Part shown: one piece after another, positions 45,101 to 60,100 of the stretch
Layout of the letters: each line of letters starts with the position of its first letter
Numbering within the stretch: the stretch's first letter is position 1
Source of the DNA: Arcuatula senhousia
Taxonomy: Eukaryota; Mollusca; Bivalvia; Mytilida; Mytilidae
Direction of reading: 5' to 3'
Length of the DNA stretch: 64,000 nt
NCBI GenBank assembly: GCA_963971305.1
Contig: OZ020305.1
Location: 2,079,001-2,143,000, forward strand
The notes under the pieces: generated by a model
The model's database searches: none
What the model saw: only the letters and a program-made list of their open reading frames with translations
Told to the model about the DNA's origin: nothing
Position numbers and translations under genes: made by a program

Positions 45101-48100
45101 CATGTTGAAAAGAAAGTTGAAATTTAAAATAGAAAGTTCTATAAAAATTAAATTGGCATATAAACTCCAACATCCTTTTTTATGAAAAAAAATATGGTAT
45201 GAAATTTCAGGTTATTGATATCAAGTCAGCCTGGGATGTGTTAGCTGTTAAATTGAATTCAGATACAAGGTAAACTTATGGATATAACATGACACCATGA
45301 GTAAAATAACTAGAGAAGTTATGAGAAGGACATTATTAGAATTTAAAGATAATAACAAAATGTTTATAGTTTGTGTACGCTTATTCCACATCTCATTATT
45401 GTCTTCAGACAGTATTTTTGTAATGGGATATTTTACCCTCTCTTTTAATGATGAAAATAACTAAAATACACCCTCAAAAGACCCATTGATTATTATTTTG
45501 TCAAATTGGTGACTACCCTTCTTTTAAAACATTAATTTGTTGTACATATTTGGCTTTAAGAATTCTGGGTTATGAAATGGTGGATGTTGATTCAAGTGAG
45601 GGAGGAGAAAAATGTCTTAACAATTATCTCTGCACTGACTAACTACAACCATTTTATTATATTTTTTTATGAAGCATTATCATGATTCCAATATCATGAA
45701 ATCTGATTTCAAGTCTGCTGCTCACATACTTCCTTGTAACGAACATGACAAGTAAAGGCATTTTGAACTTTGACAAGATTTTTTTAATACTTATTGAATC
45801 ATGATGTGGGGGTTGGGTGTATTGTTTTTCACAAGATTTACCTTAATACCTTGTATTATAAGATTATGAGATTAAGGTTACTTACAATTATTATCAGCTA
45901 AGCTGAATTGAGGATCACACGTTGAAGACTAAAAGACAGTGTTCTGTGTCATGTTGTGAGAAAAATTAGTTTGACTTCTTTATCAGAAATGTGAATCCTT
46001 TTTATTACTTTACTCTCTCATATATTCTATCTTTTATTTTTGTATCTTTGTGTGTGATTTTATTGGTAGCTATGAAACAATTGGATCTTATTATTTTAAG
46101 TGGTCATATATGTCACAAGGGAAACTGGCTGTAAATTAGATTTTAGGAGGACCGACTTTTTAGATAATTTCTTGATTGCAGAGTGGACATTGACCTGTTG
46201 ATATAATTTTTTCTCTATCTCTCTCTCACCTACAAACGTTAAATCATGTTAAAGACAATTCTGGGAAAACTTAGTTTGTATAATATCAAGAGTTAATTGG
46301 CCTGTAGGCTTGTGACTTAACCTAAACAATTTAAATGGTTTGAAACCATTTTTTTTTATTTTCACTGCTACATACAAAGGGGTGATACATTTCCTTCTGT
46401 TTGGTGTCTGTCAGTCCGTTCATAGAAAAAATTATGTCAAATAACTAGGAAATCCATCAGTTACTTCAAATTGTGTACCTTTTCTTCTTCAATATAATAA
46501 AATGAGGTAAGATTTTCAGCAACACCAATAACTAGTTTACAACTACAAAAGGGACTAAACATTCTTTTTGTGAACTGAGATAAGTATCATTTAATGGTCT
46601 GTTAGGTAACCGAGATATAAGATCGTGAGGAATGAAATATAACATTTAGATATTAAAAAAACTTGTCAAAACTGACCAAGATTGATTTATAAAAATTATT
46701 TATGAAACTATTTTGCAGATCATGTCTAACCATCTGGTTTTAATCTCTGCGATTTTGGTCATTTTCTTATTAATTTTTCAAGACAACAAAAAATAATATA
46801 TACAAATAATTATTTTTGACAATTGAAGACCTTCCACGCACTAAGGCACCAAGTCTATTAGATTAAAAGTGACTGTTATTTAAGTTTTGTACTTAGTTTT
46901 CATATTTGGAGATCAATCGTATTGTGTGAAATTTATAAAAAAATGTTGATTGCTGATTTGCATGGTGAAAACTTGTAACAATCAACCAAATGCTTATACA
47001 GTGTTAAGAAAGAGATTTGAACTTCTTGAACTTACTTTGCCACCTTGAAGGTGACCTAAAATAAAGATCAGTATTGGAGGTTCCACAGGATACCCATGAC
47101 CTGAGGTCCCCTTTAAACATCTAAAGGTTGCTTTTAAGGCATATTAAAATTATCACCCTTTAAACCACCCACATAGTGTTGCAAGGGTGAAAAAAATCAA
47201 CTTAATCACTCACTCATATTTCAATTAGAAGTTTTTCCTTTGTTCCAGACCAGTAGTTGTAGAGAAGATTTGTGACTTGTTTTCTCTGGTACCAGACCAT
47301 GCTGTTGATTCACCTGAATACCAGGTAAGAAATGAAAAACAATCCTGACCTTAGCACAAACACTTGAAAATTATAAGGCCCCCAGATCTGGAAATTAAGT
47401 CATTGACTTCATCAATTTGATGATAGGCCTGATGAAATAGCTATTGATCATTTCGAGAAAACTTAGATTTTTTTCCAAACAGTTAATATTACATGACTAA
47501 TTTTGTGAGTGAAGTATTATATCTCATTGTAGAAATTTGTCAGTGATACTGTGAGGAACCTTTGGCTGTTATCTCAAAGCTGTAATGATAATGTAGCACA
47601 GGCTGCCTTCCAGGCACTGTCCATGTTTAATGCTGATCAGTTCAAAATGTCACATCTACCAGCTTTGGTAAGTCTTTGATAACACCCCCCCTAATGGCTG
47701 TAATATCAGAATGGTAATGATAATGTTACACAGTCTGCTTTCGAGGCATTATCCATTTTTAATACTAAATACCAGCTTTGGTAGGTTTCTTGTATCCCCT
47801 TGCCTGTCTGTTATGTAGCACAGGCTGCCTTCCAGGCTCTGTCCATGTTTACTGCTGATCAGTTCAAAATGTCACATCTACCAGCTTTGGTAAGTCTTTG
47901 ATAACACCCCCCTAATGGCTGTAATATCAGAATGGTAATGATAATGTATCACAGGCTGCCTTCCAGGCACTGTCTATGTTTAATGCTGATCAGTTCAAAA
48001 TGTCACATCTACCAGCTTTGGTAAGTCTTTGATAACACCCCCCTAATTGCTGTAATATCAGAATGGTAATGATAATGTAACACAGTCTGCTTTTGAGGCA

Positions 48101-51100
48101 TTATCCATGTTTAATACTAAATACCAGCTTTGGTAAGTTTCTTTTATCCCCTTGCCTGTCTGTTATGTAGCACAGGCTGCCTTCCAGGCTCTGTCCATGT
48201 TTAATGCTGATCAGTTCAAAATGTCACATCTACCAGCTTTGGTAAGTCTTTGATAACACCCCCCTAATGGCTGTAATATCAGAATGGTAATGATAATGTA
48301 TCACAGGCTGCCTTCCAGGCTCTGTCCATGTTTAATGCTGATCAGTTCAAAATGTCACTTTTACCAGCTTTGGTGAGTCTTTGATAACACCCCCCTTATG
48401 GCTGTTATATAAGAGTGGTAATGATAATGAAGCCCAGGCTGTCTTCCAGGCTTTATTCATGTTAAAAGCTGATCAGTTCAAAATGCCCCATATGACAGCT
48501 TTGGTAAGTCCTTGATGGGAAGCTCTGTCTGTTTGTGTGTTATGTATCACAGGCTGCGTTCCAAGCATTATACATGTTTAATTCTGAACAGTTCAATGTA
48601 ACATCTGCCATTATTGATAAGTCCTTGGTGTGTAGCTTGGTTTGTCTGTTTATGTAACATACCAAAGGCTGCCTTCCAGACCTTTTCCATGTATTATGAT
48701 GAACAGTTCACATCTGTCAGCCATGCATGGTAAGTCTTTTGTTCCCCCTATAGGCGAAGAAAAGCTCTGTATGTCGGTCAGTTTGTTTGTTCCAGGTATT
48801 GTCCATGTATTATTCTGATGAGTTAAAAGTTTTGATTTATTTGCCACTGTAGTCCTTTGAACTCCAGCTTTTTTAATTGGTGGGTAGCTCTGACTGTCTA
48901 TCTGTTTCTTTTCTAGCACATGTTGTTTTCCAGGCTCTGTCTATATTTTATTTTGATAAATTCAACATGTCACAAGTACCAGCTTGGTAAGACTTTAGTA
49001 CAGTACCATAGTTAATGTTAAATTTAAACACATAAGGCCATTGATGTCTATAGGGGACATTCCTCTTTTCCATGCACTATGGTTTCATTACATATATATA
49101 TATATATATTAAATGGGTATCAATTTTTATGGTTTTTGTGGGTGGCTATGTAATTTGATACCTCAGACTTCAGAAGCACGAATGCAGGCATTTACAAAAT
49201 TATAAATTTTCATCAAACCAAGAAAATTTGTACCCACAAAAAATAATTTGTATCAAACTTATATTTATCCACAATTACTCCTTCCATACTAGACGTCACA
49301 TCTTACAGTTGTTTACACCAGATTCTGTGGAGCAATTCATTGACAAAAAAGCAAACAGTAAAATCAGAAATGAACATGAGTAATGTGTAAATAATCAAAT
49401 GAAACAATAGTATTTTGTCAAGTTCTGGGAATAAACCCAATTTCAATATTTTTTTGAATTCCTCGGTTTTTGTTTCGCCTGCGAAGCAGAGCGGGACATA
49501 GGTGTTACTTTACCGGCGGCGGCGGCGGCGGCGGCGACGGCGGCGTTAACTTTTTGGAAAAGTTTTATGAGCACCTCCATATCTCAAGAACTATAGGTCC
49601 TGGGTTGATGAAACCTGGTATGCATATGCCCCAGTAGTAGCTTAGCACAGTTGCATCCCCATCTTTTGACCTTGACCTTGATTTTCCGGTTGAGTGACTT
49701 TGACAATTTTCAATACATATAATAGCAATAGAAAAGTTTGCGAGCACCTCCATATCTCAAGAACTATAGGTCCTAGGTTGATGAAACTTAGTATGCATAT
49801 GCCCCAGTAGTAGCTTAGCTCAGTTGCATCCCCATCTTTTGACCTTGACCTTGATTTTCCGGTTGAGTGACTTTGACAATGTTCAATACATATAATAGCA
49901 ATGGAAAAGTTTTGCGAGCATTTCCATATCTCAAGAACTATAGGTCCTAGGTTGATGAAACTTGGTATGCATATGCCCCAGTATTAGCTTACCACAGTTG
50001 CATCCCCATCTTTTGACCTTGACCTTGATTTACCGGTTGAGTGACTTTGACAATTTTCAATATATATAATAGCAATGGAAAAGTTTTGCGAGCACCTCCA
50101 TATCTCAAGAACTATAGGTCCAAGGTTGATGAAACTTGGTATACATATGCCCCAGTAGTAGCTCAGCACAGTTGCATCCCCATCTATTGACCTTGACCTT
50201 GATTTTCCGGTTGAGTGATTTTGATTATTTTTATTGCATATATTTGCAATGTTTAAGTTCTATAAACATCTTTTGATCTCAGAAACTGAAAATCCATGTA
50301 AATTCAAAATATAGTGGAAGTAAGAAAGAATAATTGTTTCTAATGGTGCCGGCAGGCGAGACATACTTTAGTGTTAACTCTTGTTACCATAAAAAATGAT
50401 TAAGATTTTTGCCCATGAATCCCCTTTTTTTCTTTTAATAAATGTCTTTCAAAGTTTCTCCAAATCCTATTTATTCTGATAATGAATTTAACAGCTAATG
50501 CTAAACCTATAAAAAAGTAAAAAAAAAAAAATCTCTCCAAAATTTTAGCGTCAATTAGTTTGAAAACGAGCCCTTAAACCTATCACTCTCTTTTGCTTAT
50601 TCTATATTTTAATGCATTGTATTTTCATTAAAGCATCTTTGAATCCTATTTAAAATCAAAAATAGTAGCGAATTTGAAATACTTTTTGTGCACTGTGCAT
50701 TAAGGAATGACTTCTTAAAGTAATTAATCATTTCTCTACTTGAGACATTGTCAAAGTATTAAGAATGCATAATACAGTAATTGCTATTTGTCATTTCAAA
50801 TGTTTTATCATATTCTTGGATAATTAAAATATTTTACAGAAAATTGGTATAATTTCACTTTAAATGCCAGGCTGTGAACTAACTTACAAGTCTTGTGGTC
50901 CTGGTCTGTATTTTAATCCCAAAAATATGTGAGAGTTATTGCCGTTTTAACTTTAAGCAAAAACAAATTTTTATTATGTTTAAGGATTTTTCTGATAATC
51001 ATGATAAATTGACCATGTTATTTTGTCTTATATTTTTAAATCATTGAAGATTTTGTTCAGCAAGCTAAGTTAATATCCGATCAACAGGAAGAAGGGACTG

Positions 51101-54100
51101 TCGTAACTGTGGATGATATCTGGCCTAATATACCTGCTGTTATCTACGTCAGGCTACTGAAATATATCAGGGAGGGAAGTCATAAAGGTATATAATAAAT
51201 AAGGACAGCTCCGGGCATCGAAGATATGAGAGAAAGGGGGATAAGAAGTGGGTATTTAATGGGTAAAGAATTATGGGATGTCTAGGTTTACAGAAAGGAA
51301 GCAGAGAACAAGGGGATTGAAACTGTTAAAAATTAGTGATTGATTAGAACTAGTAAAGGTTAGTAGGGGCAATAGAGTGAAGGATCCAGAGTTGAAGATC
51401 CCACTGTCCTGCCACATGTGTCGGGGATTGAAACTATTTCTTTCAGTATTACATGCACCTTGTGTTTTTGTTGTCTTCACAATATTGCTGAGTTAACCGT
51501 AGGATATGAAATGAATGGATAAATTTTAAATCTGTTATTAATAACATGCAAATTGATTTTGCGTTGTTGATAACTGCTCAGTTGATTTTGTGTTTTTTTT
51601 TATTTGTTGAGTTTCTTCGTGCTGTTCTCGTTCGTATTTACTGTTTTTTCTTTGCTTTTTAGGACTTATAGTAGAAGATCTGCGATGTGTCACTAGTTTC
51701 ATAATATTGGTATATCTAAATTTGTTTTAGATCATTAACAAAGATACATATAAAACCTTGAAATAGTTTTGAATAAGGTGGTTCCCTTCTTTGAAGAAGA
51801 AAGGGGTATAATATTTTACCTGTGGTTTGGATGTTTCATCAGTCAAAACTAACTACTTTTACTACCACTACTGCCATGATCTTGATATTTCATATCAAAC
51901 TTTACATGAAAGTCTATTGTATGCAAGACAAATTTGTGATGGAATCATTAATCATAAATCAGTAATTAGCATTGACTAACAGTTTTGTTGTTATTTCATT
52001 TTACTTTATTTCAGCTTTGTATTGTCTTTATATGCAACCAAGTACATTTTTCGGGTATCAGACAGCTATCTATTTCAAAGTGATTAAAGATTAAAATGTC
52101 AGTCAGTAAAATGTAAATGGAATCATTCCATATCTCACAAACTCCAGATTCTAAGACTTTACCAATTTAAATGTAAATCAAAATGGGTTAACTGTATGTA
52201 TAGAACACAACTTTTTACTTCAGTGATGGATAAGAAAATTTTCTGCAGTTTTATATATGGTATCAATGAAAAACAGACTTAAGAATTTCTGCCAAAGCTT
52301 AGTTTTAAGATATTGCTTGAATTAGATTTAAAATGATTGACAACTTGATGGCTTTTTAGTATGACATGTTTTAAGTCTCCCCCGTCCTTCTGTGTCATAT
52401 GTTAAAGCCTCTCGATATTTTGCAAACCAGCTCTAACCTATAAAAGTACTTTATGATGTTAAATCATGTTAACCTAATACTTTTAAAGGCTCATGGCAAA
52501 ATTATGCCTTCTATGGAATACTGCAATTGGATATTTGAGTCATATAACAGATTATTTTTTTTCTTTTTAAACTGTATACCTTAGTAACTTTATTAAACTT
52601 TTGTCATTGAACTTGAAATGAAATGCAAGCTCGCAATTTCCTACAAAATAATAATACCCTTAAAACACATATTAGTGGCATCAAATTGAATGAAATTACA
52701 AAATAGATTCTCTAGAATTCAACAATAACATGTTTCTTTTCCTGGTTTGTCATTGTACTCCTGTTTATGAGCGTTTATAAGCTGTATTTCCTTGTTAATT
52801 TATAGATATATCTCTGAGTTATTTTATTAATACATGTTCTTTGATTAGAAAATGTTCCATTGTTAGAATGGAAAATCATTATGCCGATTAATTGCAGTAA
52901 CTTTCTCTGTTATTAATTTTGTACATTTTGAAATGTTTCACCAAGGAACTATCAGAGGCATTGGTTAATGTATAATCTGCGACAGTCAGTGTTTTAGTCA
53001 GATTAATTTCTCTCTCAGTAAATAAAGGTTACAACAAAACTACCGGACTGGGATGATCAATCTTATCAATCCAAGAAGCAAAGACAAAACAAGCAATGAC
53101 ATACCAGTGACTTGAGTATCTCCTGTCTTACGAAATGTTCTGGTAAAGTACATAGAGTTTAAATGAAGTTATCCTGTCACCAGATTATGTAATTGTTTGG
53201 AGAAAACAAGGTACATGAGAAATACTTCTTCTTGATGGACCATAAAAAAATTGTTTCTTTTTTCTCCTGAAGATGCATATGCAATAAAATTGGTTGTAAA
53301 TCCCAGAAAAGTCTAAATAAATCTTTTGAAAAAAACATTGGAAGAATGATGGTAGTCATCAAAAAACTCTATGACCAACAAACAAATGAATTTATCTATT
53401 CATCAATTAGGGTATAATTACTGTTTGGTGAAAAATGGCTTACCATAAAACCAGAAAAAAATTGTTTCATTTTGTCTTAAGATGCATATGCCAGATTTCC
53501 AGTTCAAACCTTCATTGGATTGAATAACCCCAAACATTATTTGAAAAAGGATGTTTGCCCTCAAAAACTTTATGACCGTCCGACATTAATTTCTTTGCTC
53601 ATCTGAAAGATTGAACTTTGTATTTGTCTAGGATGTTGCGTTAAATTGCTTGAATGATAACAAACAAGGGGAATATAAGCCTTGTTTATTATTATTTGTG
53701 TGTACAATTTACTTAAGTTTCCTTTTAAAAAATGTGATATATCCCACATTTATTACTATCAGACTTGGTGTTTCCTGTAATACATATTACAATGTGAGAT
53801 CCCTATATAAATCATCAAGATACTACAAGCGGTAATCAGTAAGGATGTAAACATTGTGTTTTTAAATTTAAATTTAAATCAGTCAGAATAAATTCATCAA
53901 AAAATGTATGTCCTTCTATGAAGTAATTTCATTCCTTTTCCTATTCTAAAGAACTTAAATAGCCAGTATTATGTGACTGCCATCCTAACTCATTATGAAT
54001 TCAGCTTAAAGCTAATGCACCTGTTCCCATTCTGTAAAAGGAGTTATAAACATGATAAAACAAATATGGAAAATTTAAAAATATAATCTTTTGTGCATTT

Positions 54101-57100
54101 ATATGGATGGTGACGTCAGGAAAACTAATGATTTATTGCTCAGGCTAGTCTAATGACATTTAAAAGCAGAACGAACCATGAAATTCCTCCTACTTGGAAT
54201 CAAATATATAGTTTTGTACTGATATTGATGTATTATGCCTTGCAATTATTTATCTCAGGAGTAGGTTTGCATTCATATCTGAGGTTTTTTCTACCTTAAA
54301 AATCACAACATCGCCTATTTAGTAATTTGACCATTCTATAGGTCTGAAAATAGCCCTTTTCAAAAGTCATTAATATTTATTTGGAAATAACTTTTTACAG
54401 GTTATGAGGCATTTTTGACATACATGGTTGCTAAGGAAGAAGATAATCTCCCTCGAGGTATCTACCACTCATCACTACGGCGACAGGGAGCCGCCAGTAA
54501 TCAGGGTAAAGCTGTTGGAGCTATCCCAGCATTCCTTCTGATGCAGTATCAGAAGACAAAACAACCAGGACTCAGACCTGGTCTGGCAGCTGGTTTACTG
54601 TTCAGCTATGACCCTCCAGTAGACGTAGGTAGAGATGGACGACCCAGAAAACATTACATCATGTCTCACAGTAAAAACTTCCAACAGATGTTTACCACTC
54701 TGCTAAATGAGGTATGTTTCCTTAGTAGGGTATCAGTAAAAAGTGACATACCTAACAATGTGATGTTATGACAGAGGTTTTTGAATAGGAAAGGATTGAT
54801 TGTAAAAATAAAGCTGTTTCTGTCATGTCTGCTTTATTTCAACCTTTACCAGGACATATAGCAAAAATGTGATTGCTTTTGATATACATGAAGCTGATAA
54901 ATTTCTAAGCCTGAAACTATGGCCTCTTAACAATCTGCTTACTAGTGGTTGGATAACAATGTCTATTGTTCAGCTTAGGTTTGTTTTATCTTGTTTTGTA
55001 ATGAATGCCATGTTTGAATATACAATTACAAATAGGACTTTAAAAAATTGCCTTACAGGTCCCAATTCAGCCTTCTGAATGGCATAGGACCCTAGTTATA
55101 CCACAAGGCTGGACTTCGTTCATGGACAGACTATTTACTGCTCTGTTAGAGGTATGTAGAGTCTTGATAAAGAGATGTGGAATAAGCGTACACGACACAA
55201 GCAAGAAACTGCAATTCAAAATAATTTGAAATAACCACAATGGAAAGCAGCCAGCAGTCTTGAACATGTTCAGAGGTCACTTATGGCTGTCTTCCTTTGG
55301 CCCTTAGACTAAAAAAAAACAATACTCAACATCCAAAAATTATGTCATGACTAGATTCCAAGGAAAAGACATTTTGTTGTAATTATTAATTCTGTGTTTT
55401 GTACATTTACTTAATGATATCAATATAAACAGAAAAAAATGGTACAGAAAATTAACGAAAACAACAAAAATTGGTACACAAAAATAATGAAAACCAAAAA
55501 AAATAGTGCACAACAATTATGAAAACCACAAAAATGTACATAAAGGTCATGAAACCACTTAAAGGCATATTGTCTATGGCAAACTCATTTTTTTTACCCC
55601 TCAATTTTTTGGTGTCAATTAGACCGAAATGCAATAAAATGAATATTGAAAAACAAATTTGCTACAAATTGTGCCTCAAAAGTAGTTTATTTTGATCAAA
55701 ATAGCTCGACAATATTGATTGATATTTTATTTACCTGCACTACGTCACATTGACACAGATTTAGACTGAGTAGTTTTAACACGGACACTAAGCGGAATCT
55801 CGAGTTTTGTCCCCGAATACATTGATATGTTGAAAAAATACCGATATTTTTCGTGCTTACCTTTTAAATAACATTCAAAAATTAAAACAGGCAATAATTG
55901 TCAGTTTTATTCATTAAGTAGCTCTAATATTCGGTTGCCGTTTAAATTTTCTTCCGAGCTAAAACTTCGAGAAACAGATTATGCACCACGTGCAAGAACT
56001 ATTGAAGTTTTCAATCAAAGAAAGTATAGTGCGCATGCTTACAGCTCATCTACATCTCATGAATATGAATTTTTGTAAAGCTTTACAAATATTATTTATT
56101 TTTCAATTTTTGAAGTAATAAAGAACCCTAGTGGTATTTTGAAAGTTTGTATCTTTCTAAATACACAAAACGAATAGTCTGACGACAATTTTTTGGTTTT
56201 ACAAAAAAATATTTTTTCGTAGACAATATGCCTTTAAATGGTCACCAAAAATGATGTAAACAAAAAATTAATGAAAACGTCAAAAACTGGAAAACCACAA
56301 AAATGAATGCACAAAAAAGATCAAAAACCACAAAAGTAAATCAAACAAATGATGCTCAAAAATAATGAAAACAACAAAAATTGGTAAACTAAAATACGAA
56401 ACCACAGAAAATGGTACACAAAAATAATGAAAACCACAAAAATTGTAGCACAAGAATAATAAACAAAAATCGCACTCAAAGATAATGAAAACCACTTTAA
56501 TTGGTACATAGAAATAATGAAAACCATAAAAATTAATGAAAACAACAAAAAATGGTACACAAAAATAATGAAAAAAGCAAAAATTGGTTCACAAAAATAA
56601 TGAAAACATTAAAAATTAAATAAAACAGCAAAAATGGTACACAAAAATAATGAACACTACAAAAAAATGTAGCACAAGATTAATGAACACCACAAAAATT
56701 GATACACAGAAATAATGAACTCCACAAAAATGGCACTCAAAGATAATGAAAACCACATTAATTGTTACACAAAAATAATGAAAACCACAAAAATTAATGA
56801 AAACCACAAAAGATGGTACAGAAAAATAATGAAAACCACAAAAATTGGTACACAAAAATAATGAAAACCACAAAAATTGGTACACAAAAATAATGATACC
56901 GACAAAAATTAATGAAAACAACAAAATTGGTACACAATGATAATAATGAAAACTACAAAAAATGTACCATAAGAATAATGAACACCACAAAAATTGGTAC
57001 ACAAAAATAATGAAAACCACAAAAATTAATGAAAGCAACAAAAATGGTACAGAAAAATAATGAAAACCTTAAAATTTAATTAAAACAACAAAAAAATGGT

Positions 57101-60100
57101 ACACAAAAATAATGAAAACCACAAAAATTGTAGCACAAGAATAATAAACACCACAAAAATGGCACTCAAAGATAATGAAAACCACTATAATTGGTACACA
57201 GAAATAATGAAAACCACAAAAATTAATGAAAACATAAAAAATGGTACAGAAAAATAATGAAAAAAACAAAAATTGGTTCACAAAAATAATGAAAACCTTA
57301 AAGATTAATTAAAACAACAATATTGGTACACAAAAATAATGAAAACTACAAAAAATGTAGCACAAGAAAAATGAACACCACGAAAATTGATACACAGAAA
57401 TAATGAACACCACAAAAATGGCACTCAAAGATAATGAAAACCACTTTAATTGGTACACAGAAATAATGATAACCACAAAAATTAATGGAAAAAAAATGGT
57501 ACAGAAAAATAATGGAAAAAACTAAAATTGTTTCACAAAAATAATGAAAACCTTAAAAATTGATTAAAACAACACAAATGGTACACAAAAATAATGAATA
57601 CTACAAAAAATGTAGCACAAGATTAATGAACACCATAAAAATTGATACACAGAATTAATTAACACCACAAAAATGGCACTCGAAGATAATGAAAACCACA
57701 TTAATTAGTACACAAAAATAATGAAAACCACAAAAATTGATGAAAGCAACAAAAAATTGTACAGAAAAATAATGAAAAAAAATTGGTTCACAAAAATAAT
57801 GAAAACCTTAAAAATTAATTAAAACAGCAAAAATTGGTACACAAAAATAGCAAAAACTACAAAAAATGTAGCACAAGAATAATAAACACCACAAAAATTG
57901 ATACACAGATCTAATGAATACCACAAAAATGGCACTCTAAGATAATGAAAACCACATTAATTGGTACACAAAAATAATGAAAACCACAAAAATTAATGAA
58001 AACAACAAATATGGTACAGAAAAATAATGAAAACCACAAAATTTGGTGCACAAAAATAATGAAAACAACAAAAGTTGGTTAACTAAAATACGAAACCACA
58101 GAAAATGGTGCAGAAAAATAATGAAAACCTTAAAATTTAAATAACACAACAAAAAATGGTACACAAAAATAATGAAAACCACAAAAATTGTAGCACAAGA
58201 ATAATAAACACCTCAAAAATTGATACACAGAAATAATGAACACCACAAAAATGGCACTCAGAGATAATGAAAACCACATGAATTGGTACACAAAAATTAA
58301 TGAAAACCACAAAAATGGAACTTAAAAATAATGACAACCACAAAAATTGGTACACAAAAATAATGATTACCACAAAAATTAATTAAAACAACAAAAAAGG
58401 TACACAAAAATAATGAAAACCACAAAAATTAATGAAAACAACAAAAATGGTACAAAAAAATAATGAAAACCACAAATATTGGTACACAAAAATAATGAAA
58501 ACAACAAAAATTGGTAAACAAAAATACGAAACCACAGAAAATGGTGCAGGAAAATAATGAAAACCTTGAAATTAAATTAAAACAACAAAAATGGTACAGA
58601 AAAATAATGAAAAAAAAACAAAATTTGGTTCTTAAAAGTAATGAAGACCTTAAAAATTAATTAAAACAGCAAAAATGGTACACAAAAATAATGAAAACTA
58701 CAAAAAATGTAGCACAAGAATAATGAACACCACAAAAATTGATACACAGAAATAATGAACACCACAAAAATGGCACTCAAAGATCATGAAAACCACTTTA
58801 ATTGGTACACAGAAATAATGAAAACCACAATAATTAATGAAAACAACAAAAAATGGTACAGCAAAATAATGAAAAAAATGGTACAGCAAAATAATGAAAA
58901 AAATGGTACAGCAAAATAATGAAAAAAAAAATTGGTTCACAAAAATAATGAAAACCTTAAAAATTAATTAAAACAACAAAAATGGTACACAAAATAATGA
59001 ATGCTACAAAAATGTAGCACAAGAATAATGAACACCACAAAAATTGATACACAGAAATAATGAACACCACAAAAATGGCACTTAAAGATCATGAAAACCA
59101 CTTTAATTGGTACACAGACATAATGAAAACCACAATAATTAATGAAAACAACAAAAAATGGTACAGAAAAATAATGAAAACCACAAAAATTGGTTCACAA
59201 CAATAATGAAAACCTTAAAAATTGGTACACGAAAATAATGATAACCACAAAATTAATTAAAACAACAACAATGGTACACAAAAATAATGAAAACTAAAAA
59301 AATGTACCACAAGAATAATGAACACCACATTAATTGGTACACAAAAATAATGAAAACAACAAAAATTAATGAAAACAACAAAAATTGGTACAGAAAAATA
59401 ATGAAAACCATAAAATTGGTACACGAAAATAATGATAACCACAAAAATTAATTAAAACAACAAAAATGGTACACAAAAATAATGAAAACTACAAAAACTG
59501 TACCACAAGAATAATGAACACCACATTAATAGGTACACAAAAATAATGAAAACCAAAAAAAATAATGAAAACAACAAAAATGGTACAGAAAAATAATGAA
59601 AACCACAAAAACTGGTACACAAAAATAATGAAAACAACAACAAAAAACACACAATTTTTTTTTACACAAAGATAAGGAAAAACCAAAAAATGAAATGGCT
59701 GTAAAATGATGTTTTTTGGTCTTCGATTGTGAAATAAAGGATGATTTATAAAATGACTTGCATTTAACTTAATTGGCTGTATATTGTTGATATTGTCTTT
59801 CTCGACTTAGTTTATTGTAAAAGAGATTTCCTATCATTCTACAATGAAAAATCAGTATTTGTTCTTTAAAAAGGGTACCAATTCAAGTAGTTCTCAACTT
59901 TATTTGGGGGGGGTCACTTAATCCTCAATTTAAGAATCCAACAAATATGATTTTTCGTCTCTACATTGTTTGTGATTTCTCAACTGAAATGATTAAATGA
60001 CAGTTTTATCTTAAGCCATGACAAGATTTTTTTTTCAATTAATATCACTTAATCAATGATTTATGAATAAAAGACCATGTTTCTCTTTTTATGGTTTGTT

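Noticed and set aside
49514..49546. (GGC)n run as a CpG-island promoter
   Set aside because: It is the microsatellite of a pearl-like element with tandem units, not associated with a transcription start.
55452..59690. Minus-strand frames made almost only of Phe, Val, Ile, Tyr and Trp (e.g. VVFIIFVYQFLW)
   Set aside because: They are the reverse complement of the A-rich minisatellite, with no membrane-protein architecture, start context or conservation.
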